Source of the DNA: Actinomadura sp. DC4
GTDB lineage: Bacteria; Actinomycetota; Actinomycetes; Streptosporangiales; Streptosporangiaceae
DNA: 64,000 bases
Reading direction: 5' to 3'
Assembly: GCF_030406325.1 (NCBI RefSeq)
Contig: NZ_JAUEQY010000029.1
Coordinates: forward strand, 88,545-152,544
This document shows positions 53,475-62,480 of the stretch, one piece after another (positions within the stretch are counted from its first letter, which is position 1; each line of letters opens with the position of its first letter). The notes beneath the pieces are model-generated. The model was not told the DNA's origin and ran no database searches. It saw nothing but the letters and a program-made list of their open reading frames with translations. The position numbers were made by a program, and so were the translations under genes.

Positions 53475-54350
53475 TCAGGGCCGGCAGCCGGTCGTGGCGG
53501 TGCCGCCTCCGGTTGACGCTGTGACGGTCACCGAGATGAGGACGCAGCCCCGTGTCCGCGTGAGGATGTTGCCGAAGACGGCTTGGCCGTCGAAACGCGT
53601 CGTATAGGGGACTCCTCGCGTGCCCGTGCCGGGCCGCCTCGCCGCGATCGACACGGTCGCGTTCTTCAGGTACGCCATACCCGCGCTGGGGGTGAAACGG
53701 CCCCACACGGCCCGGCAACGAGGGGAGTACCGGAGTTCGGCCTCGCCGAGATAATGTTCGTCGGCCGTGTTGACCTCGACCCGGTCGATGGTGATGACCG
53801 CCGGGTCGTAGGAGCAGCGGGTCTTCTTCGGGTCCTTGTCGTCGGCGATCGGGTCGGTACCACCCATGAAGCGTCCCAGCGGTTCCGACGTCGCGCTCAC
53901 CGGCTTCTCCGGCCGGCTCGGAAGCCGGGCACGTGGGTGGAGGAGCAGGAATACCGCGAGTACTGACAGTGCCACTCCTGCGGTCGCCGGTATGAGCAAT
54001 CGACGTCTTGAGCGTGGCACGTCCGCGCTCTCGGCCGGCGGCTCCGGTGGCGTCGCGCCGTTCGGACCCGGTGGCACCGGCAGGCCGAGCTCGGCACGGG
54101 CCCGCTCCCAACGGCTCTGCCACTCGATGGAGCTCCCTCCGCAGACCAGCACGTAGGCGCGCGTCACGTCCCAGGTGGGGAGGCGATGACCGGCGGCGGC
54201 CGCGGAGAGGGTGGCCTTGGAGAAGTGAGCCGTCTTGGCCAGCTCTCGGTAGGGCGGATTTCCGGCCTCGGTTCGTAATCGGCGTAGTTCCGCGGCGAAG
54301 TGCTGTGCCGGGCCCTCGGATGAATCCACCGGTCGTTCTGGTCGGGGCAT
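53475..54350 (-). CDS. XRE-type regulator with membrane anchor and extracellular DUF2690-like domain
   Basis: A 291-residue protein. Residues about 15-75 form an XRE helix-turn-helix of the kind in actinobacterial small regulators (ELAKTAHFSKATLSAAAAGHRLPTWDVTRAYV). A basic linker RSRRR precedes a single membrane helix (LLIPATAGVALSVLAVFLLL). The outer part contains DDKDPKKTRCSYDPAV and ELRYSPRCRAVWGRF, the pattern of DUF2690. The layout suggests a membrane-bound DNA-binding protein sensing an external or envelope signal; this is inference. I chose ATG 54350 because GAGGG precedes it. No partner operon is adjacent. Confidence 0.8.
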   Translation of the reverse strand: MPRPERPVDSSEGPAQHFAAELRRLRTEAGNPPYRELAKTAHFSKATLSAAAAGHRLPTWDVTRAYVLVCGGSSIEWQSRWERARAELGLPVPPGPNGATPPEPPAESADVPRSRRRLLIPATAGVALSVLAVFLLLHPRARLPSRPEKPVSATSEPLGRFMGGTDPIADDKDPKKTRCSYDPAVITIDRVEVNTADEHYLGEAELRYSPRCRAVWGRFTPSAGMAYLKNATVSIAARRPGTGTRGVPYTTRFDGQAVFGNILTRTRGCVLISVTVTASTGGGTATTGCRP

Positions 54351-54551
54351 GGCGTCCCTCCGAGTCGGGCTGAGCACCTATTGTGCGACGACGCGACGGG
54401 GAAGAGGAGCGGCGTTCGCCACAGAGTCGATTCGGTCATACCGGTCGCCTTTTGCGGCCCCATTGTGCGGCCATTAAGGAGGGCCGCCGGGAAGGCCCGG
54501 ACACAGCCGCGCCCCCGCGCCGGCTTTCATGTCCGGGCCGTTCCCGCCGGC

Positions 54552-54872
54552 TCAGCGGCAGAGCCAGGAGTAGGGGTTCCAGTAGTCGGTGTAGTAGGCG
54601 CTCGAAGAACTCCCGTACTTGGCGCGGCACGCGCTGGTGACGTTGATCGAAAGATCGTAGAGGCCGTTGGCGCACCTCCAGCCGTAGACGTCGTTGTAGC
54701 GGAGGACCACCCAGCTTCCCGGTGACTGGATGTCGCAGCCGTACCTCTGCAGGTCGATCCCGCCACCCGCGAACGCGGGACCGGCCAGCGCGGCGGTGCC
54801 GCCCGCCATCGCCGTCATCAGTGTCAGGACGGCGAGTACGTGTCTCGCCTTACCGGAGATTCGTGATCGCAT
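54552..54872 (-). CDS. Small secreted cysteine-containing protein
   Basis: A 106-residue protein with a typical Sec signal peptide (basic MRSRISGKAR, hydrophobic VLAVLTLMTAMAGGTAALA, likely cleavage after GPAFA). The mature part is about 70 residues with four cysteines (YGCD, WRCAN, SACRAK and the C-terminal LCR), probably two disulfides, and many Tyr, Trp and Ser residues. I do not recognise the family. Inhibitors, lectin-like domains and small antimicrobial proteins have such sizes, but nothing specific supports these. Start ATG 54872 has GGGGAG upstream. Confidence 0.65.
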   Translation of the reverse strand: MRSRISGKARHVLAVLTLMTAMAGGTAALAGPAFAGGGIDLQRYGCDIQSPGSWVVLRYNDVYGWRCANGLYDLSINVTSACRAKYGSSSSAYYTDYWNPYSWLCR

Positions 54873-55415
54873 GAGTCTCTCCCCTCGGGTCGGTACCTCC
54901 TGGTGTAGTCGTCGCGAAGGTTGGCCGACACGGCGTCCAGAGCCGGACAACAATGCCGGACAACGCCTTCGCCGGGGCAGGCCACTGCGGCATGAAGGCG
55001 CTCAAGAAGAATGGAGACTTCCGCCGCGCACGCTTTTGTGATCACTTGGGAAGTGAGCGGCTCGATCCCCGGCGGGCCGCCCTGACCCACACGGTCCCCA
55101 GCACCCGGCCGGGCCACTACGGTCGCCGGCCGCGCGCTCCACAGTGCGGAACCTTCGCTGATTTCTTCCAGCCGGATCGCGTGCGGGTACGGACGTTGCC
55201 TGTCGTCCACACTCGGCCACCCTCTGCCTCGCGGCGTGATTCATTAGTAGAACTGTCTCCAGAGTCTCGCCGTCCCCGAACGAAATGCCGGAAAGGTCCG
55301 CGATGACTGTTTTAGGGGCCGTTTCGCTGGTGAACTCCGCACGAGCTCGGAGTCGGCGCGCCGAACGCCTTCACGACGTGGTCGCAGCCACCCGAAGTCA
55401 TTTCCCGGTGACGCG
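54873..55415. other. Gene-poor intergenic stretch
   Basis: No frame here has convincing homology or a good start site. A 128-codon minus-strand frame (54824-55210) and a 117-codon plus-strand frame (54953-55306) are open. Both have non-conserved composition, and the former overlaps the secreted-protein gene. The segment probably holds the promoters of the secreted protein and the vWA-like gene plus degraded sequence. Confidence 0.4.
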
Positions 55416-56534
55416 GTGACCGCCACGACTCGGCCGCGTGTACGCCGGTGGCGCTGGGTCTTGGCGGTGGTCTGCGTCGTGGTGGTGGCGATCGGCGCGG
55501 CCGGGGTGGTCGTATGGCGCTCGATTCCGGACTACCGCATCGCGTTCGTGGTCGACACCTCGGCGGCCGGGGCGTCGTCGGCGGTGGCGGGCGCGGTCGG
55601 CGCGGCCGTGCAGAACACCGGTGACGGTGACGCGCTGTCCCTGCGCCGCTTCGGAGGACGGTGCGGCGACTCGCACAACACGGCGCAGGTCGTGGGGGCG
55701 GGGGCCGGTCATGCCGCGCGGATCAGCCGTTCGGCCCGTGGGCTGGCGACGGGTGGTTCGGCCACCCTGGAAAGCGGGGTGCTCGCCGCGATCAACGATT
55801 TCTCGGGCCACTATCCGTTCCGTGGCAGGAAGGTCAACCGCATCATCGTGGTCACCGGCCGCGGTACCGACGCCTGCAATCGCGACCAGGCGGGGGTCAA
55901 GAAGGCCCTGCAGGCGAAGGTGAAGGCCGCCGGGCTCCGGCTGGACTTCCGGTTCGTCGGCTATCTGACTCCCACCGGCGAGCAGGCGAACCTCACCCAG
56001 CTCGCCTCCGCGGTCAACGCGTCAGCACCGGAGTTCGCCCGCACACCGGCCGACCTGGCCGCGACGCTGAAGCGTCTCGTCATCCCGAAGCCGGTCGGAG
56101 CGGTGCCGGTGAAAATACCCATCGGCTCCTTCGCCGGCACCTGGACCGTGCACGGGTCACAACTGGTCATCCGCCCTGACGGCACCGGAGACCTCACGTG
56201 GAATGGCGGGCCCTGCCAGGACCCGAACGCCGTCGAAGACGTGTCGTTGTGCGAGGGCCACAGCCATGTGACCTTCACGCCGACCGGCGACGGCCGGCTC
56301 ATGGGCACCTACGGTGCGGTCTCGTTCACCGCGAATGACACGGGTAAGCCGAAGCCTCCGCCACCGGGCGAATGGCCGTCGGGCGGGCAGACCTTCTACC
56401 TGCGCCACTACGAGAAAGACCACAATCTACTGGTCTCCTCCAACGGCACGGGCACGCGCCCAGGAAACCCGTATTTCTGCGATCAGTACGCGGAGAACCA
56501 CAACGACTCCACCTACCAACTCTGCGGGGCATGA
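55416..56534 (+). CDS. Membrane-anchored vWA-like protein with C-terminal extracellular domain
   Basis: A 372-residue protein. A short basic N-terminus (RPRVRRWRW) is followed by one hydrophobic helix (VLAVVCVVVVAIGAAGVVVW) that anchors it, with most of the protein outside. Residues about 35-215 look like a degenerate von Willebrand factor A domain: IAFVVDTSAAGASS in place of DxSxS, a GGSATLESGV turn and VNRIIVVTGRGTDAC in place of the second strand motif. The remaining part (about 225-372) is a beta-rich region with repeated TW/GTG patterns, four cysteines and a proline stretch. The start is GTG 55416 without a clear ribosome site. The function is unknown; extracellular binding or signalling is likely. 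Confidence 0.6.
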   Translation: MTATTRPRVRRWRWVLAVVCVVVVAIGAAGVVVWRSIPDYRIAFVVDTSAAGASSAVAGAVGAAVQNTGDGDALSLRRFGGRCGDSHNTAQVVGAGAGHAARISRSARGLATGGSATLESGVLAAINDFSGHYPFRGRKVNRIIVVTGRGTDACNRDQAGVKKALQAKVKAAGLRLDFRFVGYLTPTGEQANLTQLASAVNASAPEFARTPADLAATLKRLVIPKPVGAVPVKIPIGSFAGTWTVHGSQLVIRPDGTGDLTWNGGPCQDPNAVEDVSLCEGHSHVTFTPTGDGRLMGTYGAVSFTANDTGKPKPPPPGEWPSGGQTFYLRHYEKDHNLLVSSNGTGTRPGNPYFCDQYAENHNDSTYQLCGA

Positions 56535-56540
56535 ACACGA

Positions 56541-57689
56541 ATGGACTTCGCAGTCACCGCCGGACAACGTTCGCTCCGCGAACGGCTCCGGCGCTTCTTC
56601 GAGGACGTGGCCCCCACCGCGGTCGTCGCCGAGATCGACCGGACCGAGTCCTTTCCCGAGGAGATCTACGCGCGGATGGCGGGGTTCGGGCTGACGCGCC
56701 TGGGCCTGCCCGAGGAGTACGGCGGAGTGCCGTCCGACGAGATCACCATGTGCGTCGCGGTCGAGGAGGTGGCGCGCGCGGGCGCGTCGTTCGCGTACGC
56801 CTGGATGCCGACCGTGACGTTCTGCGCCCGGGGCATCGCCAAGTACGGGACCCCGGACCAGAAACGGCGGTTCCTGCCCGCGATCTGCGCGGGCGAGAGC
56901 CGCATGGCGATGGGGCTCTCCGAACCCGCCACGGGCTCGGACCTGAGCGGTCTCGAGACGGTGGCGCGGCGGGACGGGGACGAATACGTCATCGACGGCC
57001 ACAAGACCTTCACTACGGGGGCGGACACCGCCGAACACATCCTCACCCTGGTCCGGACCGGCGGCGGCCTGACGGCGATCGTCGTCCCGCGCACGGCTCC
57101 CGGTGTCTCGGTGAGCACCCGTCCCAAGCTGTCGGGCCAGGGCACGCACGCCTGTGACGTGCGCTTCTCCGACGTCCACGTGCCCGCAGGGAACGTCATC
57201 GGCGAGGCCGGCGACGGGTTCCGGCTCATCCTGAGCCTGCTCGACCGGGAACGCGTCTACGTCGGCGCGGTGTGCACCGGCATCGCGCAGGGAGCGTTCG
57301 ACCTGGCCAACGGTTACGCACGGGAGCGCGTGCAGTTCGGGAAGCCCATCGCCGAACACCAGGCCGTCGCCCACCTGCTCGCGAACATGGCCATGGACGT
57401 GCGAACGGCGCGCCTCACCACCTGGGAGGCCGCCTGGCGGCTCGACGAGGACCTGCCGTGTTCCGCGGAGGTCTCGATGACCAAGGTGATCGCCTCCGAG
57501 GCGGCCACCCGCTGCGTCTCCAACGGCATGCAGGTGCTCGGCGGATACTCCTACATGGTCGAGTACGGGATGGAGCGCTACTGGCGTGAGGTCAAACTGA
57601 ACGAGATCGCCGGCGGCACGAACCAGATCCAGCGCGACATCATCGCCCGCCACCTCGTACGGACGGTCGAGACGGCTCTCAGCCCGTGA
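56541..57689 (+). CDS. Acyl-CoA dehydrogenase
   Basis: A 382-residue flavoenzyme with the standard three-part acyl-CoA dehydrogenase fold. Family segments include MAMGLSEPATGSDLSGL and DGHKTFTTGADTAEHI in the middle domain, RVQFGKPIAEHQAVAHLLANMA, and LGGYSYMVEYGMERYWREVKLNEIAGGTNQIQRDIIARHL at the C-terminus. In this type the catalytic base is the Glu in the NEIAGGTNQIQ segment. It catalyses alpha,beta-dehydrogenation of an acyl-CoA. It lies six bases after the vWA-like gene and its 3' end overlaps the convergent enoyl-CoA hydratase by 11 bases. Together with that gene and the ligase it forms a beta-oxidation-like unit. The acyl substrate is unknown. Confidence 0.93.
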   Translation: MDFAVTAGQRSLRERLRRFFEDVAPTAVVAEIDRTESFPEEIYARMAGFGLTRLGLPEEYGGVPSDEITMCVAVEEVARAGASFAYAWMPTVTFCARGIAKYGTPDQKRRFLPAICAGESRMAMGLSEPATGSDLSGLETVARRDGDEYVIDGHKTFTTGADTAEHILTLVRTGGGLTAIVVPRTAPGVSVSTRPKLSGQGTHACDVRFSDVHVPAGNVIGEAGDGFRLILSLLDRERVYVGAVCTGIAQGAFDLANGYARERVQFGKPIAEHQAVAHLLANMAMDVRTARLTTWEAAWRLDEDLPCSAEVSMTKVIASEAATRCVSNGMQVLGGYSYMVEYGMERYWREVKLNEIAGGTNQIQRDIIARHLVRTVETALSP

Positions 57690-58449
57690 TCGACGCGCGA
57701 TACTCGGCGAAGCGCCGCCGGAACTCGGCCGAGTGCAGGGCGATGCCCTGCGCGTGGGGCTCCTCGACGAGGACCTGGGTCGCCAGATCGGCGTCGAGGC
57801 TCCGGTAGAGCGTCCGGCGGATGGCCGACGAGGTCACGGGAGGCCGCGCCGCGAGGTCACGGGCGTACTCCAGGGCGTCCTCGAGCGGGGAGTCGGTGAC
57901 CCGCCAGACGATGCCCAGCTCCTTCGCCTCGGCGGCGGGGACGCGTCGCCCGGTCAGCATGATGTCGAGCGCGTTCTGCGTCCCCACGAGACGCGGCAGG
58001 AAGTAGGAGACCCCGTAGTCGGAGACCAGGCCCATCTCGACGAAGGGGGCCTTGAAGAAGGCGCCGGAGCCGGCGAACCTGAAGTCACAGGCCAGCGCCA
58101 GTCCGAAACCGGCTCCCACGGCCGGTCCGTTGACCGCGGCGATCGACGTCGCCCTCATGGTCCGGATGGCCACCGGCACGGCGCCGGTCATCCGTACGTT
58201 CTCCTCCGAGGCGGCGGGGTCGGGCAGGAGGAAGCCCGAGCACTCCTCCAGATCTCCGCCGGCGCAGAACGCCCGGCCCGCACCGGTGAAGACGACCACC
58301 GTGACGGCCGGGTCGGCGTCGAGCTCCGCGATGACGCGGGGCAACGTCTCCTGGACCATCTCGTCGTCGAGAGCGTTGAGCCGTTCCGGCCGGTTGAGAC
58401 ACACGATCGCGACCCCGTCCTGGGGCCGCTCCACCTGGACCTTGGTCAT
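57679..58449 (-). CDS. Enoyl-CoA hydratase/isomerase family protein
   Basis: A 256-residue crotonase-fold protein. It has the family N-terminus (VAIVCLNRPERLNALDDEM), the oxyanion-hole segment GRAFCAGGDLEE and the second one in AAVNGPAVGAGFGLALACDFRFA. One catalytic Glu position is kept in FVEMGLVSDYGVSYFLPRLVG, while the first differs, so hydration versus isomerisation is open. ATG 58449 overlaps the ligase stop by four bases, so the two are co-translated. I rejected longer upstream starts because they run into the ligase gene. Confidence 0.92.
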   Translation of the reverse strand: MTKVQVERPQDGVAIVCLNRPERLNALDDEMVQETLPRVIAELDADPAVTVVVFTGAGRAFCAGGDLEECSGFLLPDPAASEENVRMTGAVPVAIRTMRATSIAAVNGPAVGAGFGLALACDFRFAGSGAFFKAPFVEMGLVSDYGVSYFLPRLVGTQNALDIMLTGRRVPAAEAKELGIVWRVTDSPLEDALEYARDLAARPPVTSSAIRRTLYRSLDADLATQVLVEEPHAQGIALHSAEFRRRFAEYRASITG

Positions 58450-59951
58450 GTGCCTCTCCCACGCAGCTGGCGCTTGAGTATCTTGCCGAGCGAGTTGCGA
58501 GGGAAGTCGCGGACGAACCGGACCGCCTCGAGCCTCTGCGAGGCGGCGAGCCGCTCGTTCACGGTGTCGAGCAGTTCTTCGGCGGCCGCCCGCGCTCCCT
58601 CGTGGAGACGGACGTACGCGACGGGGACCTCGCCGTACCGTGGGTGCGGCGCGCCGGCCACGGCGCACTCGGCGACGCGGCCGTCCGCCGCCAGCAGGAA
58701 CTCGATCTCCCGGGGATAGACGTTCATCCCGCCGCGGATGATGATGTCCTTCTTACGGTCCACCAGGTAGAGGAACCCCTCGTCGTCCAGGTAGCCGATG
58801 TCGCCGGTGTGGAACCGCCCGTTTCGGAGTGCCTCGGCGGTCTCCTCCGGCATCTCCCAGTAGCGGGCCAGCGTGGTGTACCGGCCCTGGAAGGGACCAT
58901 CCCGGACGGCGGACGTGCAGATCTCGCCGATGGCGCCGGAGGGCAGCTCGCGGCCGTCCGCGTCCTCGACGACGATCCTGATGTGCGGGAGCGCCCGGCC
59001 GACGGAACCCGCTCTGCGCTCGCCGGTCATCGGGTCGCCGGTCACGACACCGGGCGCCTCCGTCATGCCGTACAGCTGGACGAGGCGTAATCCGAACCGC
59101 CCTTCGAGGGCGTCACGGATGCTCTCGGGCAGCGGGGCCCCGCCGGAGGTGACCACCCGCAGAGAGGACAGGTCGAAGTCGGTGCCGTGCTCGTTCACCA
59201 GCTCGCGAAGGTCGTAGAAGAACAGGGGCACGGCCGCGACGATGGTCGTGCCGTCCTTCTCGATCGCCCGTACGACGTCGAGCGCGTCGTAGCGGGGAAC
59301 GACGCGGCACGACGCGCCGAGGGACAGGGCCAGCGCCGGACCGGCCAGGAAGATCGAGAAGAGGAACAGCGGGAGCAGCGAGAGGATCTCATCCTCTGAG
59401 GTGGCGGAGTAGTGCGCCCCGACCATCTCCATCTGCGTCAGTATCGCTCCGTGGGTGTGCGCGGCGCCCTTCGCCAGGCCGGTCGTGCCCGAGGTGTAGG
59501 CGATGCACGCGATGTCGTACGGACCCAGCCGCACCGCGGGAACGGGTTCCGCGGCGCCGCCTCCGGCCCGAACGAGCCGGATGCCGCCGGTGTCCCGCCC
59601 GATGGAGGAGGCCACGGCCCACCGGGCGGAGTCGCCGTCGACGACGATCACCCCGGCCCCGGCGACGGCGACCTGCCTCTCCAGGTCCTCCCTGGCCAGC
59701 TGGGGGTTGAGGAAGACGGCCACCGCGCCGAGCTTCCAGATGCCGTAGATCGCGGCGACGAACTCCGCGTTGCTGCCGGCCAGGACACCGACCCGGTCGC
59801 CCGTGACGACTCCCGCGGCGGCGAGACGGGAGGCGACGCCGCTGGACCACAGGTTCAGGCCGGCGTAGCTCACCTCGTCATCCGCGACGCGGAGCGCGGT
59901 CTTCGCCGGATCGGCGTCCGCCCAACGATCGAGGAGATGTGCGATGTTCAC
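58446..59951 (-). CDS. Acyl-CoA synthetase (AMP-binding, long/medium-chain type)
   Basis: A 501-residue ANL-superfamily ligase. Motifs are the P-loop AYTSGTTGLAKGAAHTH, LYGMTEAPGVV, the hinge-region FHTGDIGYLDDEGFLYLVDRKKDIIIRGGMNVYPREIE, and the catalytic lysine in FPRNSLGKILKRQL near the C-terminus. It activates a carboxylic acid as adenylate and transfers it to CoA. The start is GTG 59951 with GGGAG upstream, and it is divergent from a TetR gene across about 110 bases. With the overlapping enoyl-CoA hydratase it forms an operon for uptake and degradation of some acid. Confidence 0.93.
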   Translation of the reverse strand: MNIAHLLDRWADADPAKTALRVADDEVSYAGLNLWSSGVASRLAAAGVVTGDRVGVLAGSNAEFVAAIYGIWKLGAVAVFLNPQLAREDLERQVAVAGAGVIVVDGDSARWAVASSIGRDTGGIRLVRAGGGAAEPVPAVRLGPYDIACIAYTSGTTGLAKGAAHTHGAILTQMEMVGAHYSATSEDEILSLLPLFLFSIFLAGPALALSLGASCRVVPRYDALDVVRAIEKDGTTIVAAVPLFFYDLRELVNEHGTDFDLSSLRVVTSGGAPLPESIRDALEGRFGLRLVQLYGMTEAPGVVTGDPMTGERRAGSVGRALPHIRIVVEDADGRELPSGAIGEICTSAVRDGPFQGRYTTLARYWEMPEETAEALRNGRFHTGDIGYLDDEGFLYLVDRKKDIIIRGGMNVYPREIEFLLAADGRVAECAVAGAPHPRYGEVPVAYVRLHEGARAAAEELLDTVNERLAASQRLEAVRFVRDFPRNSLGKILKRQLRGRGT

Positions 59952-60058
59952 CGCGAGGCGCTCCCGTCGGTCGGGGGATGTCCGCGAGAGTGAGAATAGA
60001 CCCCACGCGGCCGATCACCGGTCCCACGTGGAGGTACCTTCGGTCGAGTTCGGTATCA

Positions 60059-60070
60059 ATCGATGCGGAA
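60059..60070. promoter_or_regulatory. Half-palindrome near the TetR start, putative autoregulatory site
   Basis: ATCGATGCGGAA overlaps the TetR start codon and recurs exactly at 60755-60766 upstream of the SDR gene. Just upstream, GGTATCAATCGAT resembles one side of the palindrome at 60782-60803. This suggests the TetR protein binds both regions. Confidence 0.45.
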
Positions 60071-60695
60071 GAGGTACGCTGCGAGAGTGAAGACCGAACG
60101 GCGCCGCCCTACCGGCCGGCCGCGGGGATTCGACGTCGACGAGGCGCTCGAGCGGGCCCTGCTGGTCTTCTGGGAGCAGGGGTACGAGGGGGCCAGCCTG
60201 GCCAACCTGACCGACGCGATGGGCATCTCGACCACCAGCATGTACGCGGCCTTCGGCAACAAGGAGGAGCTGTTCCGCAAGGCCCTGGAGCGCTACACCG
60301 AAGGCCCGAGCGCGTATGTGGCCTGGGCCCTGGAAGAGCCCACCGCCCTCGGCGTCGCCACGGCGATCGTGGCCGGCGCCATCCGGACCACCACCCGGCC
60401 CGCGGGGCCCCACGGGTGCCTGGGGGTCCAAGGTGCGCTGGCGACCGGTGACTCCAGCCGTGGAGCCCGCGACCTCCTCGTCGCCTGGCGCGACGACGGC
60501 TACGCCCGAATAAGGGAACGGTTCCAGCGAGCCGCCGACGACGGCGACCTGCCCCCTGAGGCCGACCCGGCACTCCTCGCCCGCTACGTCACCGCCTTGA
60601 CGTACGGCATCGCCGTGCAGGCCGCCAGTGGTGTCGGCCGCGACGAACTCCAGGAGATGGCCGACGCCGCCCTGAGGAACTGGCCGCTTTCCTGA
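60063..60695 (+). CDS. TetR-family transcriptional regulator
   Basis: A 210-residue protein. The N-terminal helix-turn-helix (FDVDEALERALLVFWEQGYEGASLANLTDAMGISTTSMYAAFGNKEELFRKALERY) is characteristic of TetR repressors, and the rest is an all-alpha ligand domain of the AcrR/YxaF-like type. It is divergent from the acyl-CoA ligase and upstream of an SDR gene. The perfect palindrome at 60782-60803 and the repeat at its own start point to control of the SDR gene and itself, and possibly of the ligase operon. The ligand is unknown; an acyl-CoA or the SDR substrate is plausible. Confidence 0.93.
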   Translation: MRKRYAARVKTERRRPTGRPRGFDVDEALERALLVFWEQGYEGASLANLTDAMGISTTSMYAAFGNKEELFRKALERYTEGPSAYVAWALEEPTALGVATAIVAGAIRTTTRPAGPHGCLGVQGALATGDSSRGARDLLVAWRDDGYARIRERFQRAADDGDLPPEADPALLARYVTALTYGIAVQAASGVGRDELQEMADAALRNWPLS

Positions 60696-60781
60696 CATCC
60701 ACGTCGTCCCGCTGATTCCCCGGCTCGGCCGCGGCGGCACCACGTTCTGAAGTGATCGATGCGGAACATGTTACAGTCGAC

Positions 60782-60803
60782 TTCTGTATCGATCGATACA
60801 GAA
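60782..60803. promoter_or_regulatory. Perfect 22-bp palindrome, putative TetR operator
   Basis: TTCTGTATCGA followed directly by its exact reverse complement forms a 22-bp palindrome about 80 bases before the SDR start. Its size and symmetry fit a TetR operator, and the TetR gene ends just upstream at 60695. Confidence 0.7.
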
Positions 60804-60884
60804 ACTGGCGAGGTCCGGATCGGCTGACCCTCCGGGAGCCGCGTCGGAGACAACGGCCCACCCGGGCCACACGAGAGGAGACCC

Positions 60885-61571
60885 ATGACCGTCACACTGA
60901 TCACCGGGGCCAACAAGGGCATCGGTTTCGAGACGGCCAGACAACTTCTGGAGCTGGGGCACGTCGTCTACGTCGGCGCGCGCGACGTCGAGCGGGGCGA
61001 GAAGGCCGCGGCGGCGCTCGGCGCGCGATTCGTGCAGCTCGACGTGACCGACGACGCCTCGGTGAACGGCGCGCTGGCGGCGATCGGTTCGGCCGAGGGG
61101 CGGCTCGACGTGCTGGTGCACAACGCCGGCGTCCTCGGGAACGACGGCGTCGACGGTCCCGCGGCCCTGCGGGTCTTCGACACCAACGCGGTGGGGATCG
61201 TGCGCGTCACCGAGGCGGCGCTCGCCCTGCTGCGCAGGTCCTCCAACCCCACCGTGGTCACCGTTTCGAGCAGCGCCGGGTCGTTCTGGGCGGTGAACAA
61301 CCCCGACCGGCCGGAGTTCCAGCTGCCACTCTCGCTCTACTCCGCGTCCAAGGCGGCGGCCACCATGCTGACGGTCCAGTACGCCAAGTCCCAGCCGGGC
61401 ATCAAGTTCAACGCGGTCGAGCCCGGCACCACGGCCACCGACATGACCGCGGCCTTCGGGATCGGACGGTCCCCGGAAGAGAGTGCCAGGACCGTCGTAC
61501 GTCTGGCGACTCTCGACGTGGACGGCCCGACCGGGACCTTCCAGGACGAGACCGGGGTGTTGCCCTGGTAG
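60885..61571 (+). CDS. Short-chain dehydrogenase/reductase, carbonyl-reductase-like
   Basis: A 228-residue classical SDR. The cofactor loop is TGANKGIGFETARQL, and an arginine at GARDVERG suggests NADPH. Then come HNAGVLG, the serine region TVSSSAG and the catalytic SLYSASKAA (YxxxK). The GxNKGIG form is typical of the carbonyl-reductase-like SDR group that acts on aldehydes, ketones and quinones. ATG 60885 is preceded by GGAGA. Upstream lies the TetR palindrome, so the gene is probably repressed until an inducer appears. Confidence 0.9.
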   Translation: MTVTLITGANKGIGFETARQLLELGHVVYVGARDVERGEKAAAALGARFVQLDVTDDASVNGALAAIGSAEGRLDVLVHNAGVLGNDGVDGPAALRVFDTNAVGIVRVTEAALALLRRSSNPTVVTVSSSAGSFWAVNNPDRPEFQLPLSLYSASKAAATMLTVQYAKSQPGIKFNAVEPGTTATDMTAAFGIGRSPEESARTVVRLATLDVDGPTGTFQDETGVLPW

Positions 61572-61599
61572 GCCGGGTTTCACCGGCGATGGCGGGGCA

Positions 61600-62334
61600 T
61601 CACATGTGCCTCCCGCCGGTGACCTCCAGCACGGTGCCGGTGACGTAGCTGGACAGGTCGGAGGCCAGGAAGCAGGCCACGGCCGCCACCTCGGCCGGCT
61701 CGCCGAATCGGCCCATCGGGATCTCGGTGAGTCTCTGCCGCCAGATCTCGTCGCGCATGGACTCGGTCATCGGGGTCCTGATGAGGCCGGGCTGGATCGC
61801 GTTGACCCGCACACCCGCGTGCGCGACCTCCTTGGCGGCGGCCTTGGTCAGGCCGATGATCCCGGCCTTCGCCGCGCTGTAGTTCGTCTGCCCGATGTTG
61901 CCCACCTTCCCGGAGATGGACGACATGTTCACGATCGAGCCCCCGCCGTGCTCGCGCATGTGCGCCGCCGCCGCGCGCGTGCCCAGCCAGGTTCCCTGCA
62001 GGTGGGTCTCGACGACGAGGCGAAAGTCGTCCAGCGACAGCTTTCGCATGGTCGCGTCGCGGAGGACACCGGCGTTGTTGACCATGACGTCGAACCGCCC
62101 GAAAGCCGAGAGGGCGGTGGGAACGAGCGCCGCCACGTCCGATTCGACGGTTACGTCACACCGTACGGCGACCGCCGCACGCCCGATCTCGTCGGCGGTG
62201 TCGCGGGCGGTCGCCACGTCCATGTCGGCCAGGACCACCCGCGCTCCCTCGGCCACCATCCGCTCGGCGACCGCTCGGCCGAGTCCGCGGGCCGCTCCCG
62301 TGATGACGGCGACTCTCTGGTCCAGCAGGTTCAC
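61600..62334 (-). CDS. Short-chain dehydrogenase, 3-oxoacyl-ACP/CoA reductase type
   Basis: A 244-residue SDR with the FabG/PhaB pattern: [17 protein letters not shown], a DMDV acid after strand 2 (so NAD(H) is possible), [14 protein letters not shown], the catalytic Ser region [14 protein letters not shown] and [13 protein letters not shown], and the ending [13 protein letters not shown]. It reduces a beta-ketoacyl thioester or oxidises a beta-hydroxyacyl thioester, fitting the neighbouring beta-oxidation-like genes. It is convergent with the SDR at 60885. Upstream there is an AT-rich promoter with repeated GTTCA-N6-TGAAC sites. Confidence 0.92.
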   Translation of the reverse strand: MNLLDQRVAVITGAARGLGRAVAERMVAEGARVVLADMDVATARDTADEIGRAAVAVRCDVTVESDVAALVPTALSAFGRFDVMVNNAGVLRDATMRKLSLDDFRLVVETHLQGTWLGTRAAAAHMREHGGGSIVNMSSISGKVGNIGQTNYSAAKAGIIGLTKAAAKEVAHAGVRVNAIQPGLIRTPMTESMRDEIWRQRLTEIPMGRFGEPAEVAAVACFLASDLSSYVTGTVLEVTGGRHM

Positions 62335-62353
62335 ATGATCTCCTCACCTGGCT

Positions 62354-62369
62354 GTTCACTATTATGAAC
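62354..62369. promoter_or_regulatory. GTTCA-N6-TGAAC inverted repeat, operator-like
   Basis: GTTCA (62354-62358) and TGAAC (62365-62369) flank CTATTA, 20 bases upstream of the SDR start at 62334. A near-identical element lies at 62461-62480, and a half site (GTTCATAAT) between them. The stretch is strikingly AT-rich for this genome. Confidence 0.55.
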
Positions 62370-62460
62370 ATATATCAGTATATCGAACAGCGTGATGAGC
62401 CCTCTGATTGACACGCGAAAAACCGCCCGGCTACTCTGACGTAGTTCATAATGGCGAAAC

Positions 62461-62480
62461 TAGTTCAATATTATGAACTA
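62461..62480. promoter_or_regulatory. Second GTTCA-N6-TGAAC inverted repeat
   Basis: AGTTCA (62462-62467) and TGAACT (62474-62479) flank ATATTA, with symmetric outer T and A. It sits 42 bases before the TTG start of the binding-protein gene and mirrors the element at 62354-62369. One regulator probably controls both divergent units. Its gene is not obvious in this window. Confidence 0.55.

Noticed and set aside
54824..55306. Open frames of 117 and 128 codons in the gap upstream of the vWA-like gene
   Set aside because: Neither has a convincing start site or recognisable sequence, one overlaps the secreted-protein gene, and their composition looks non-coding.
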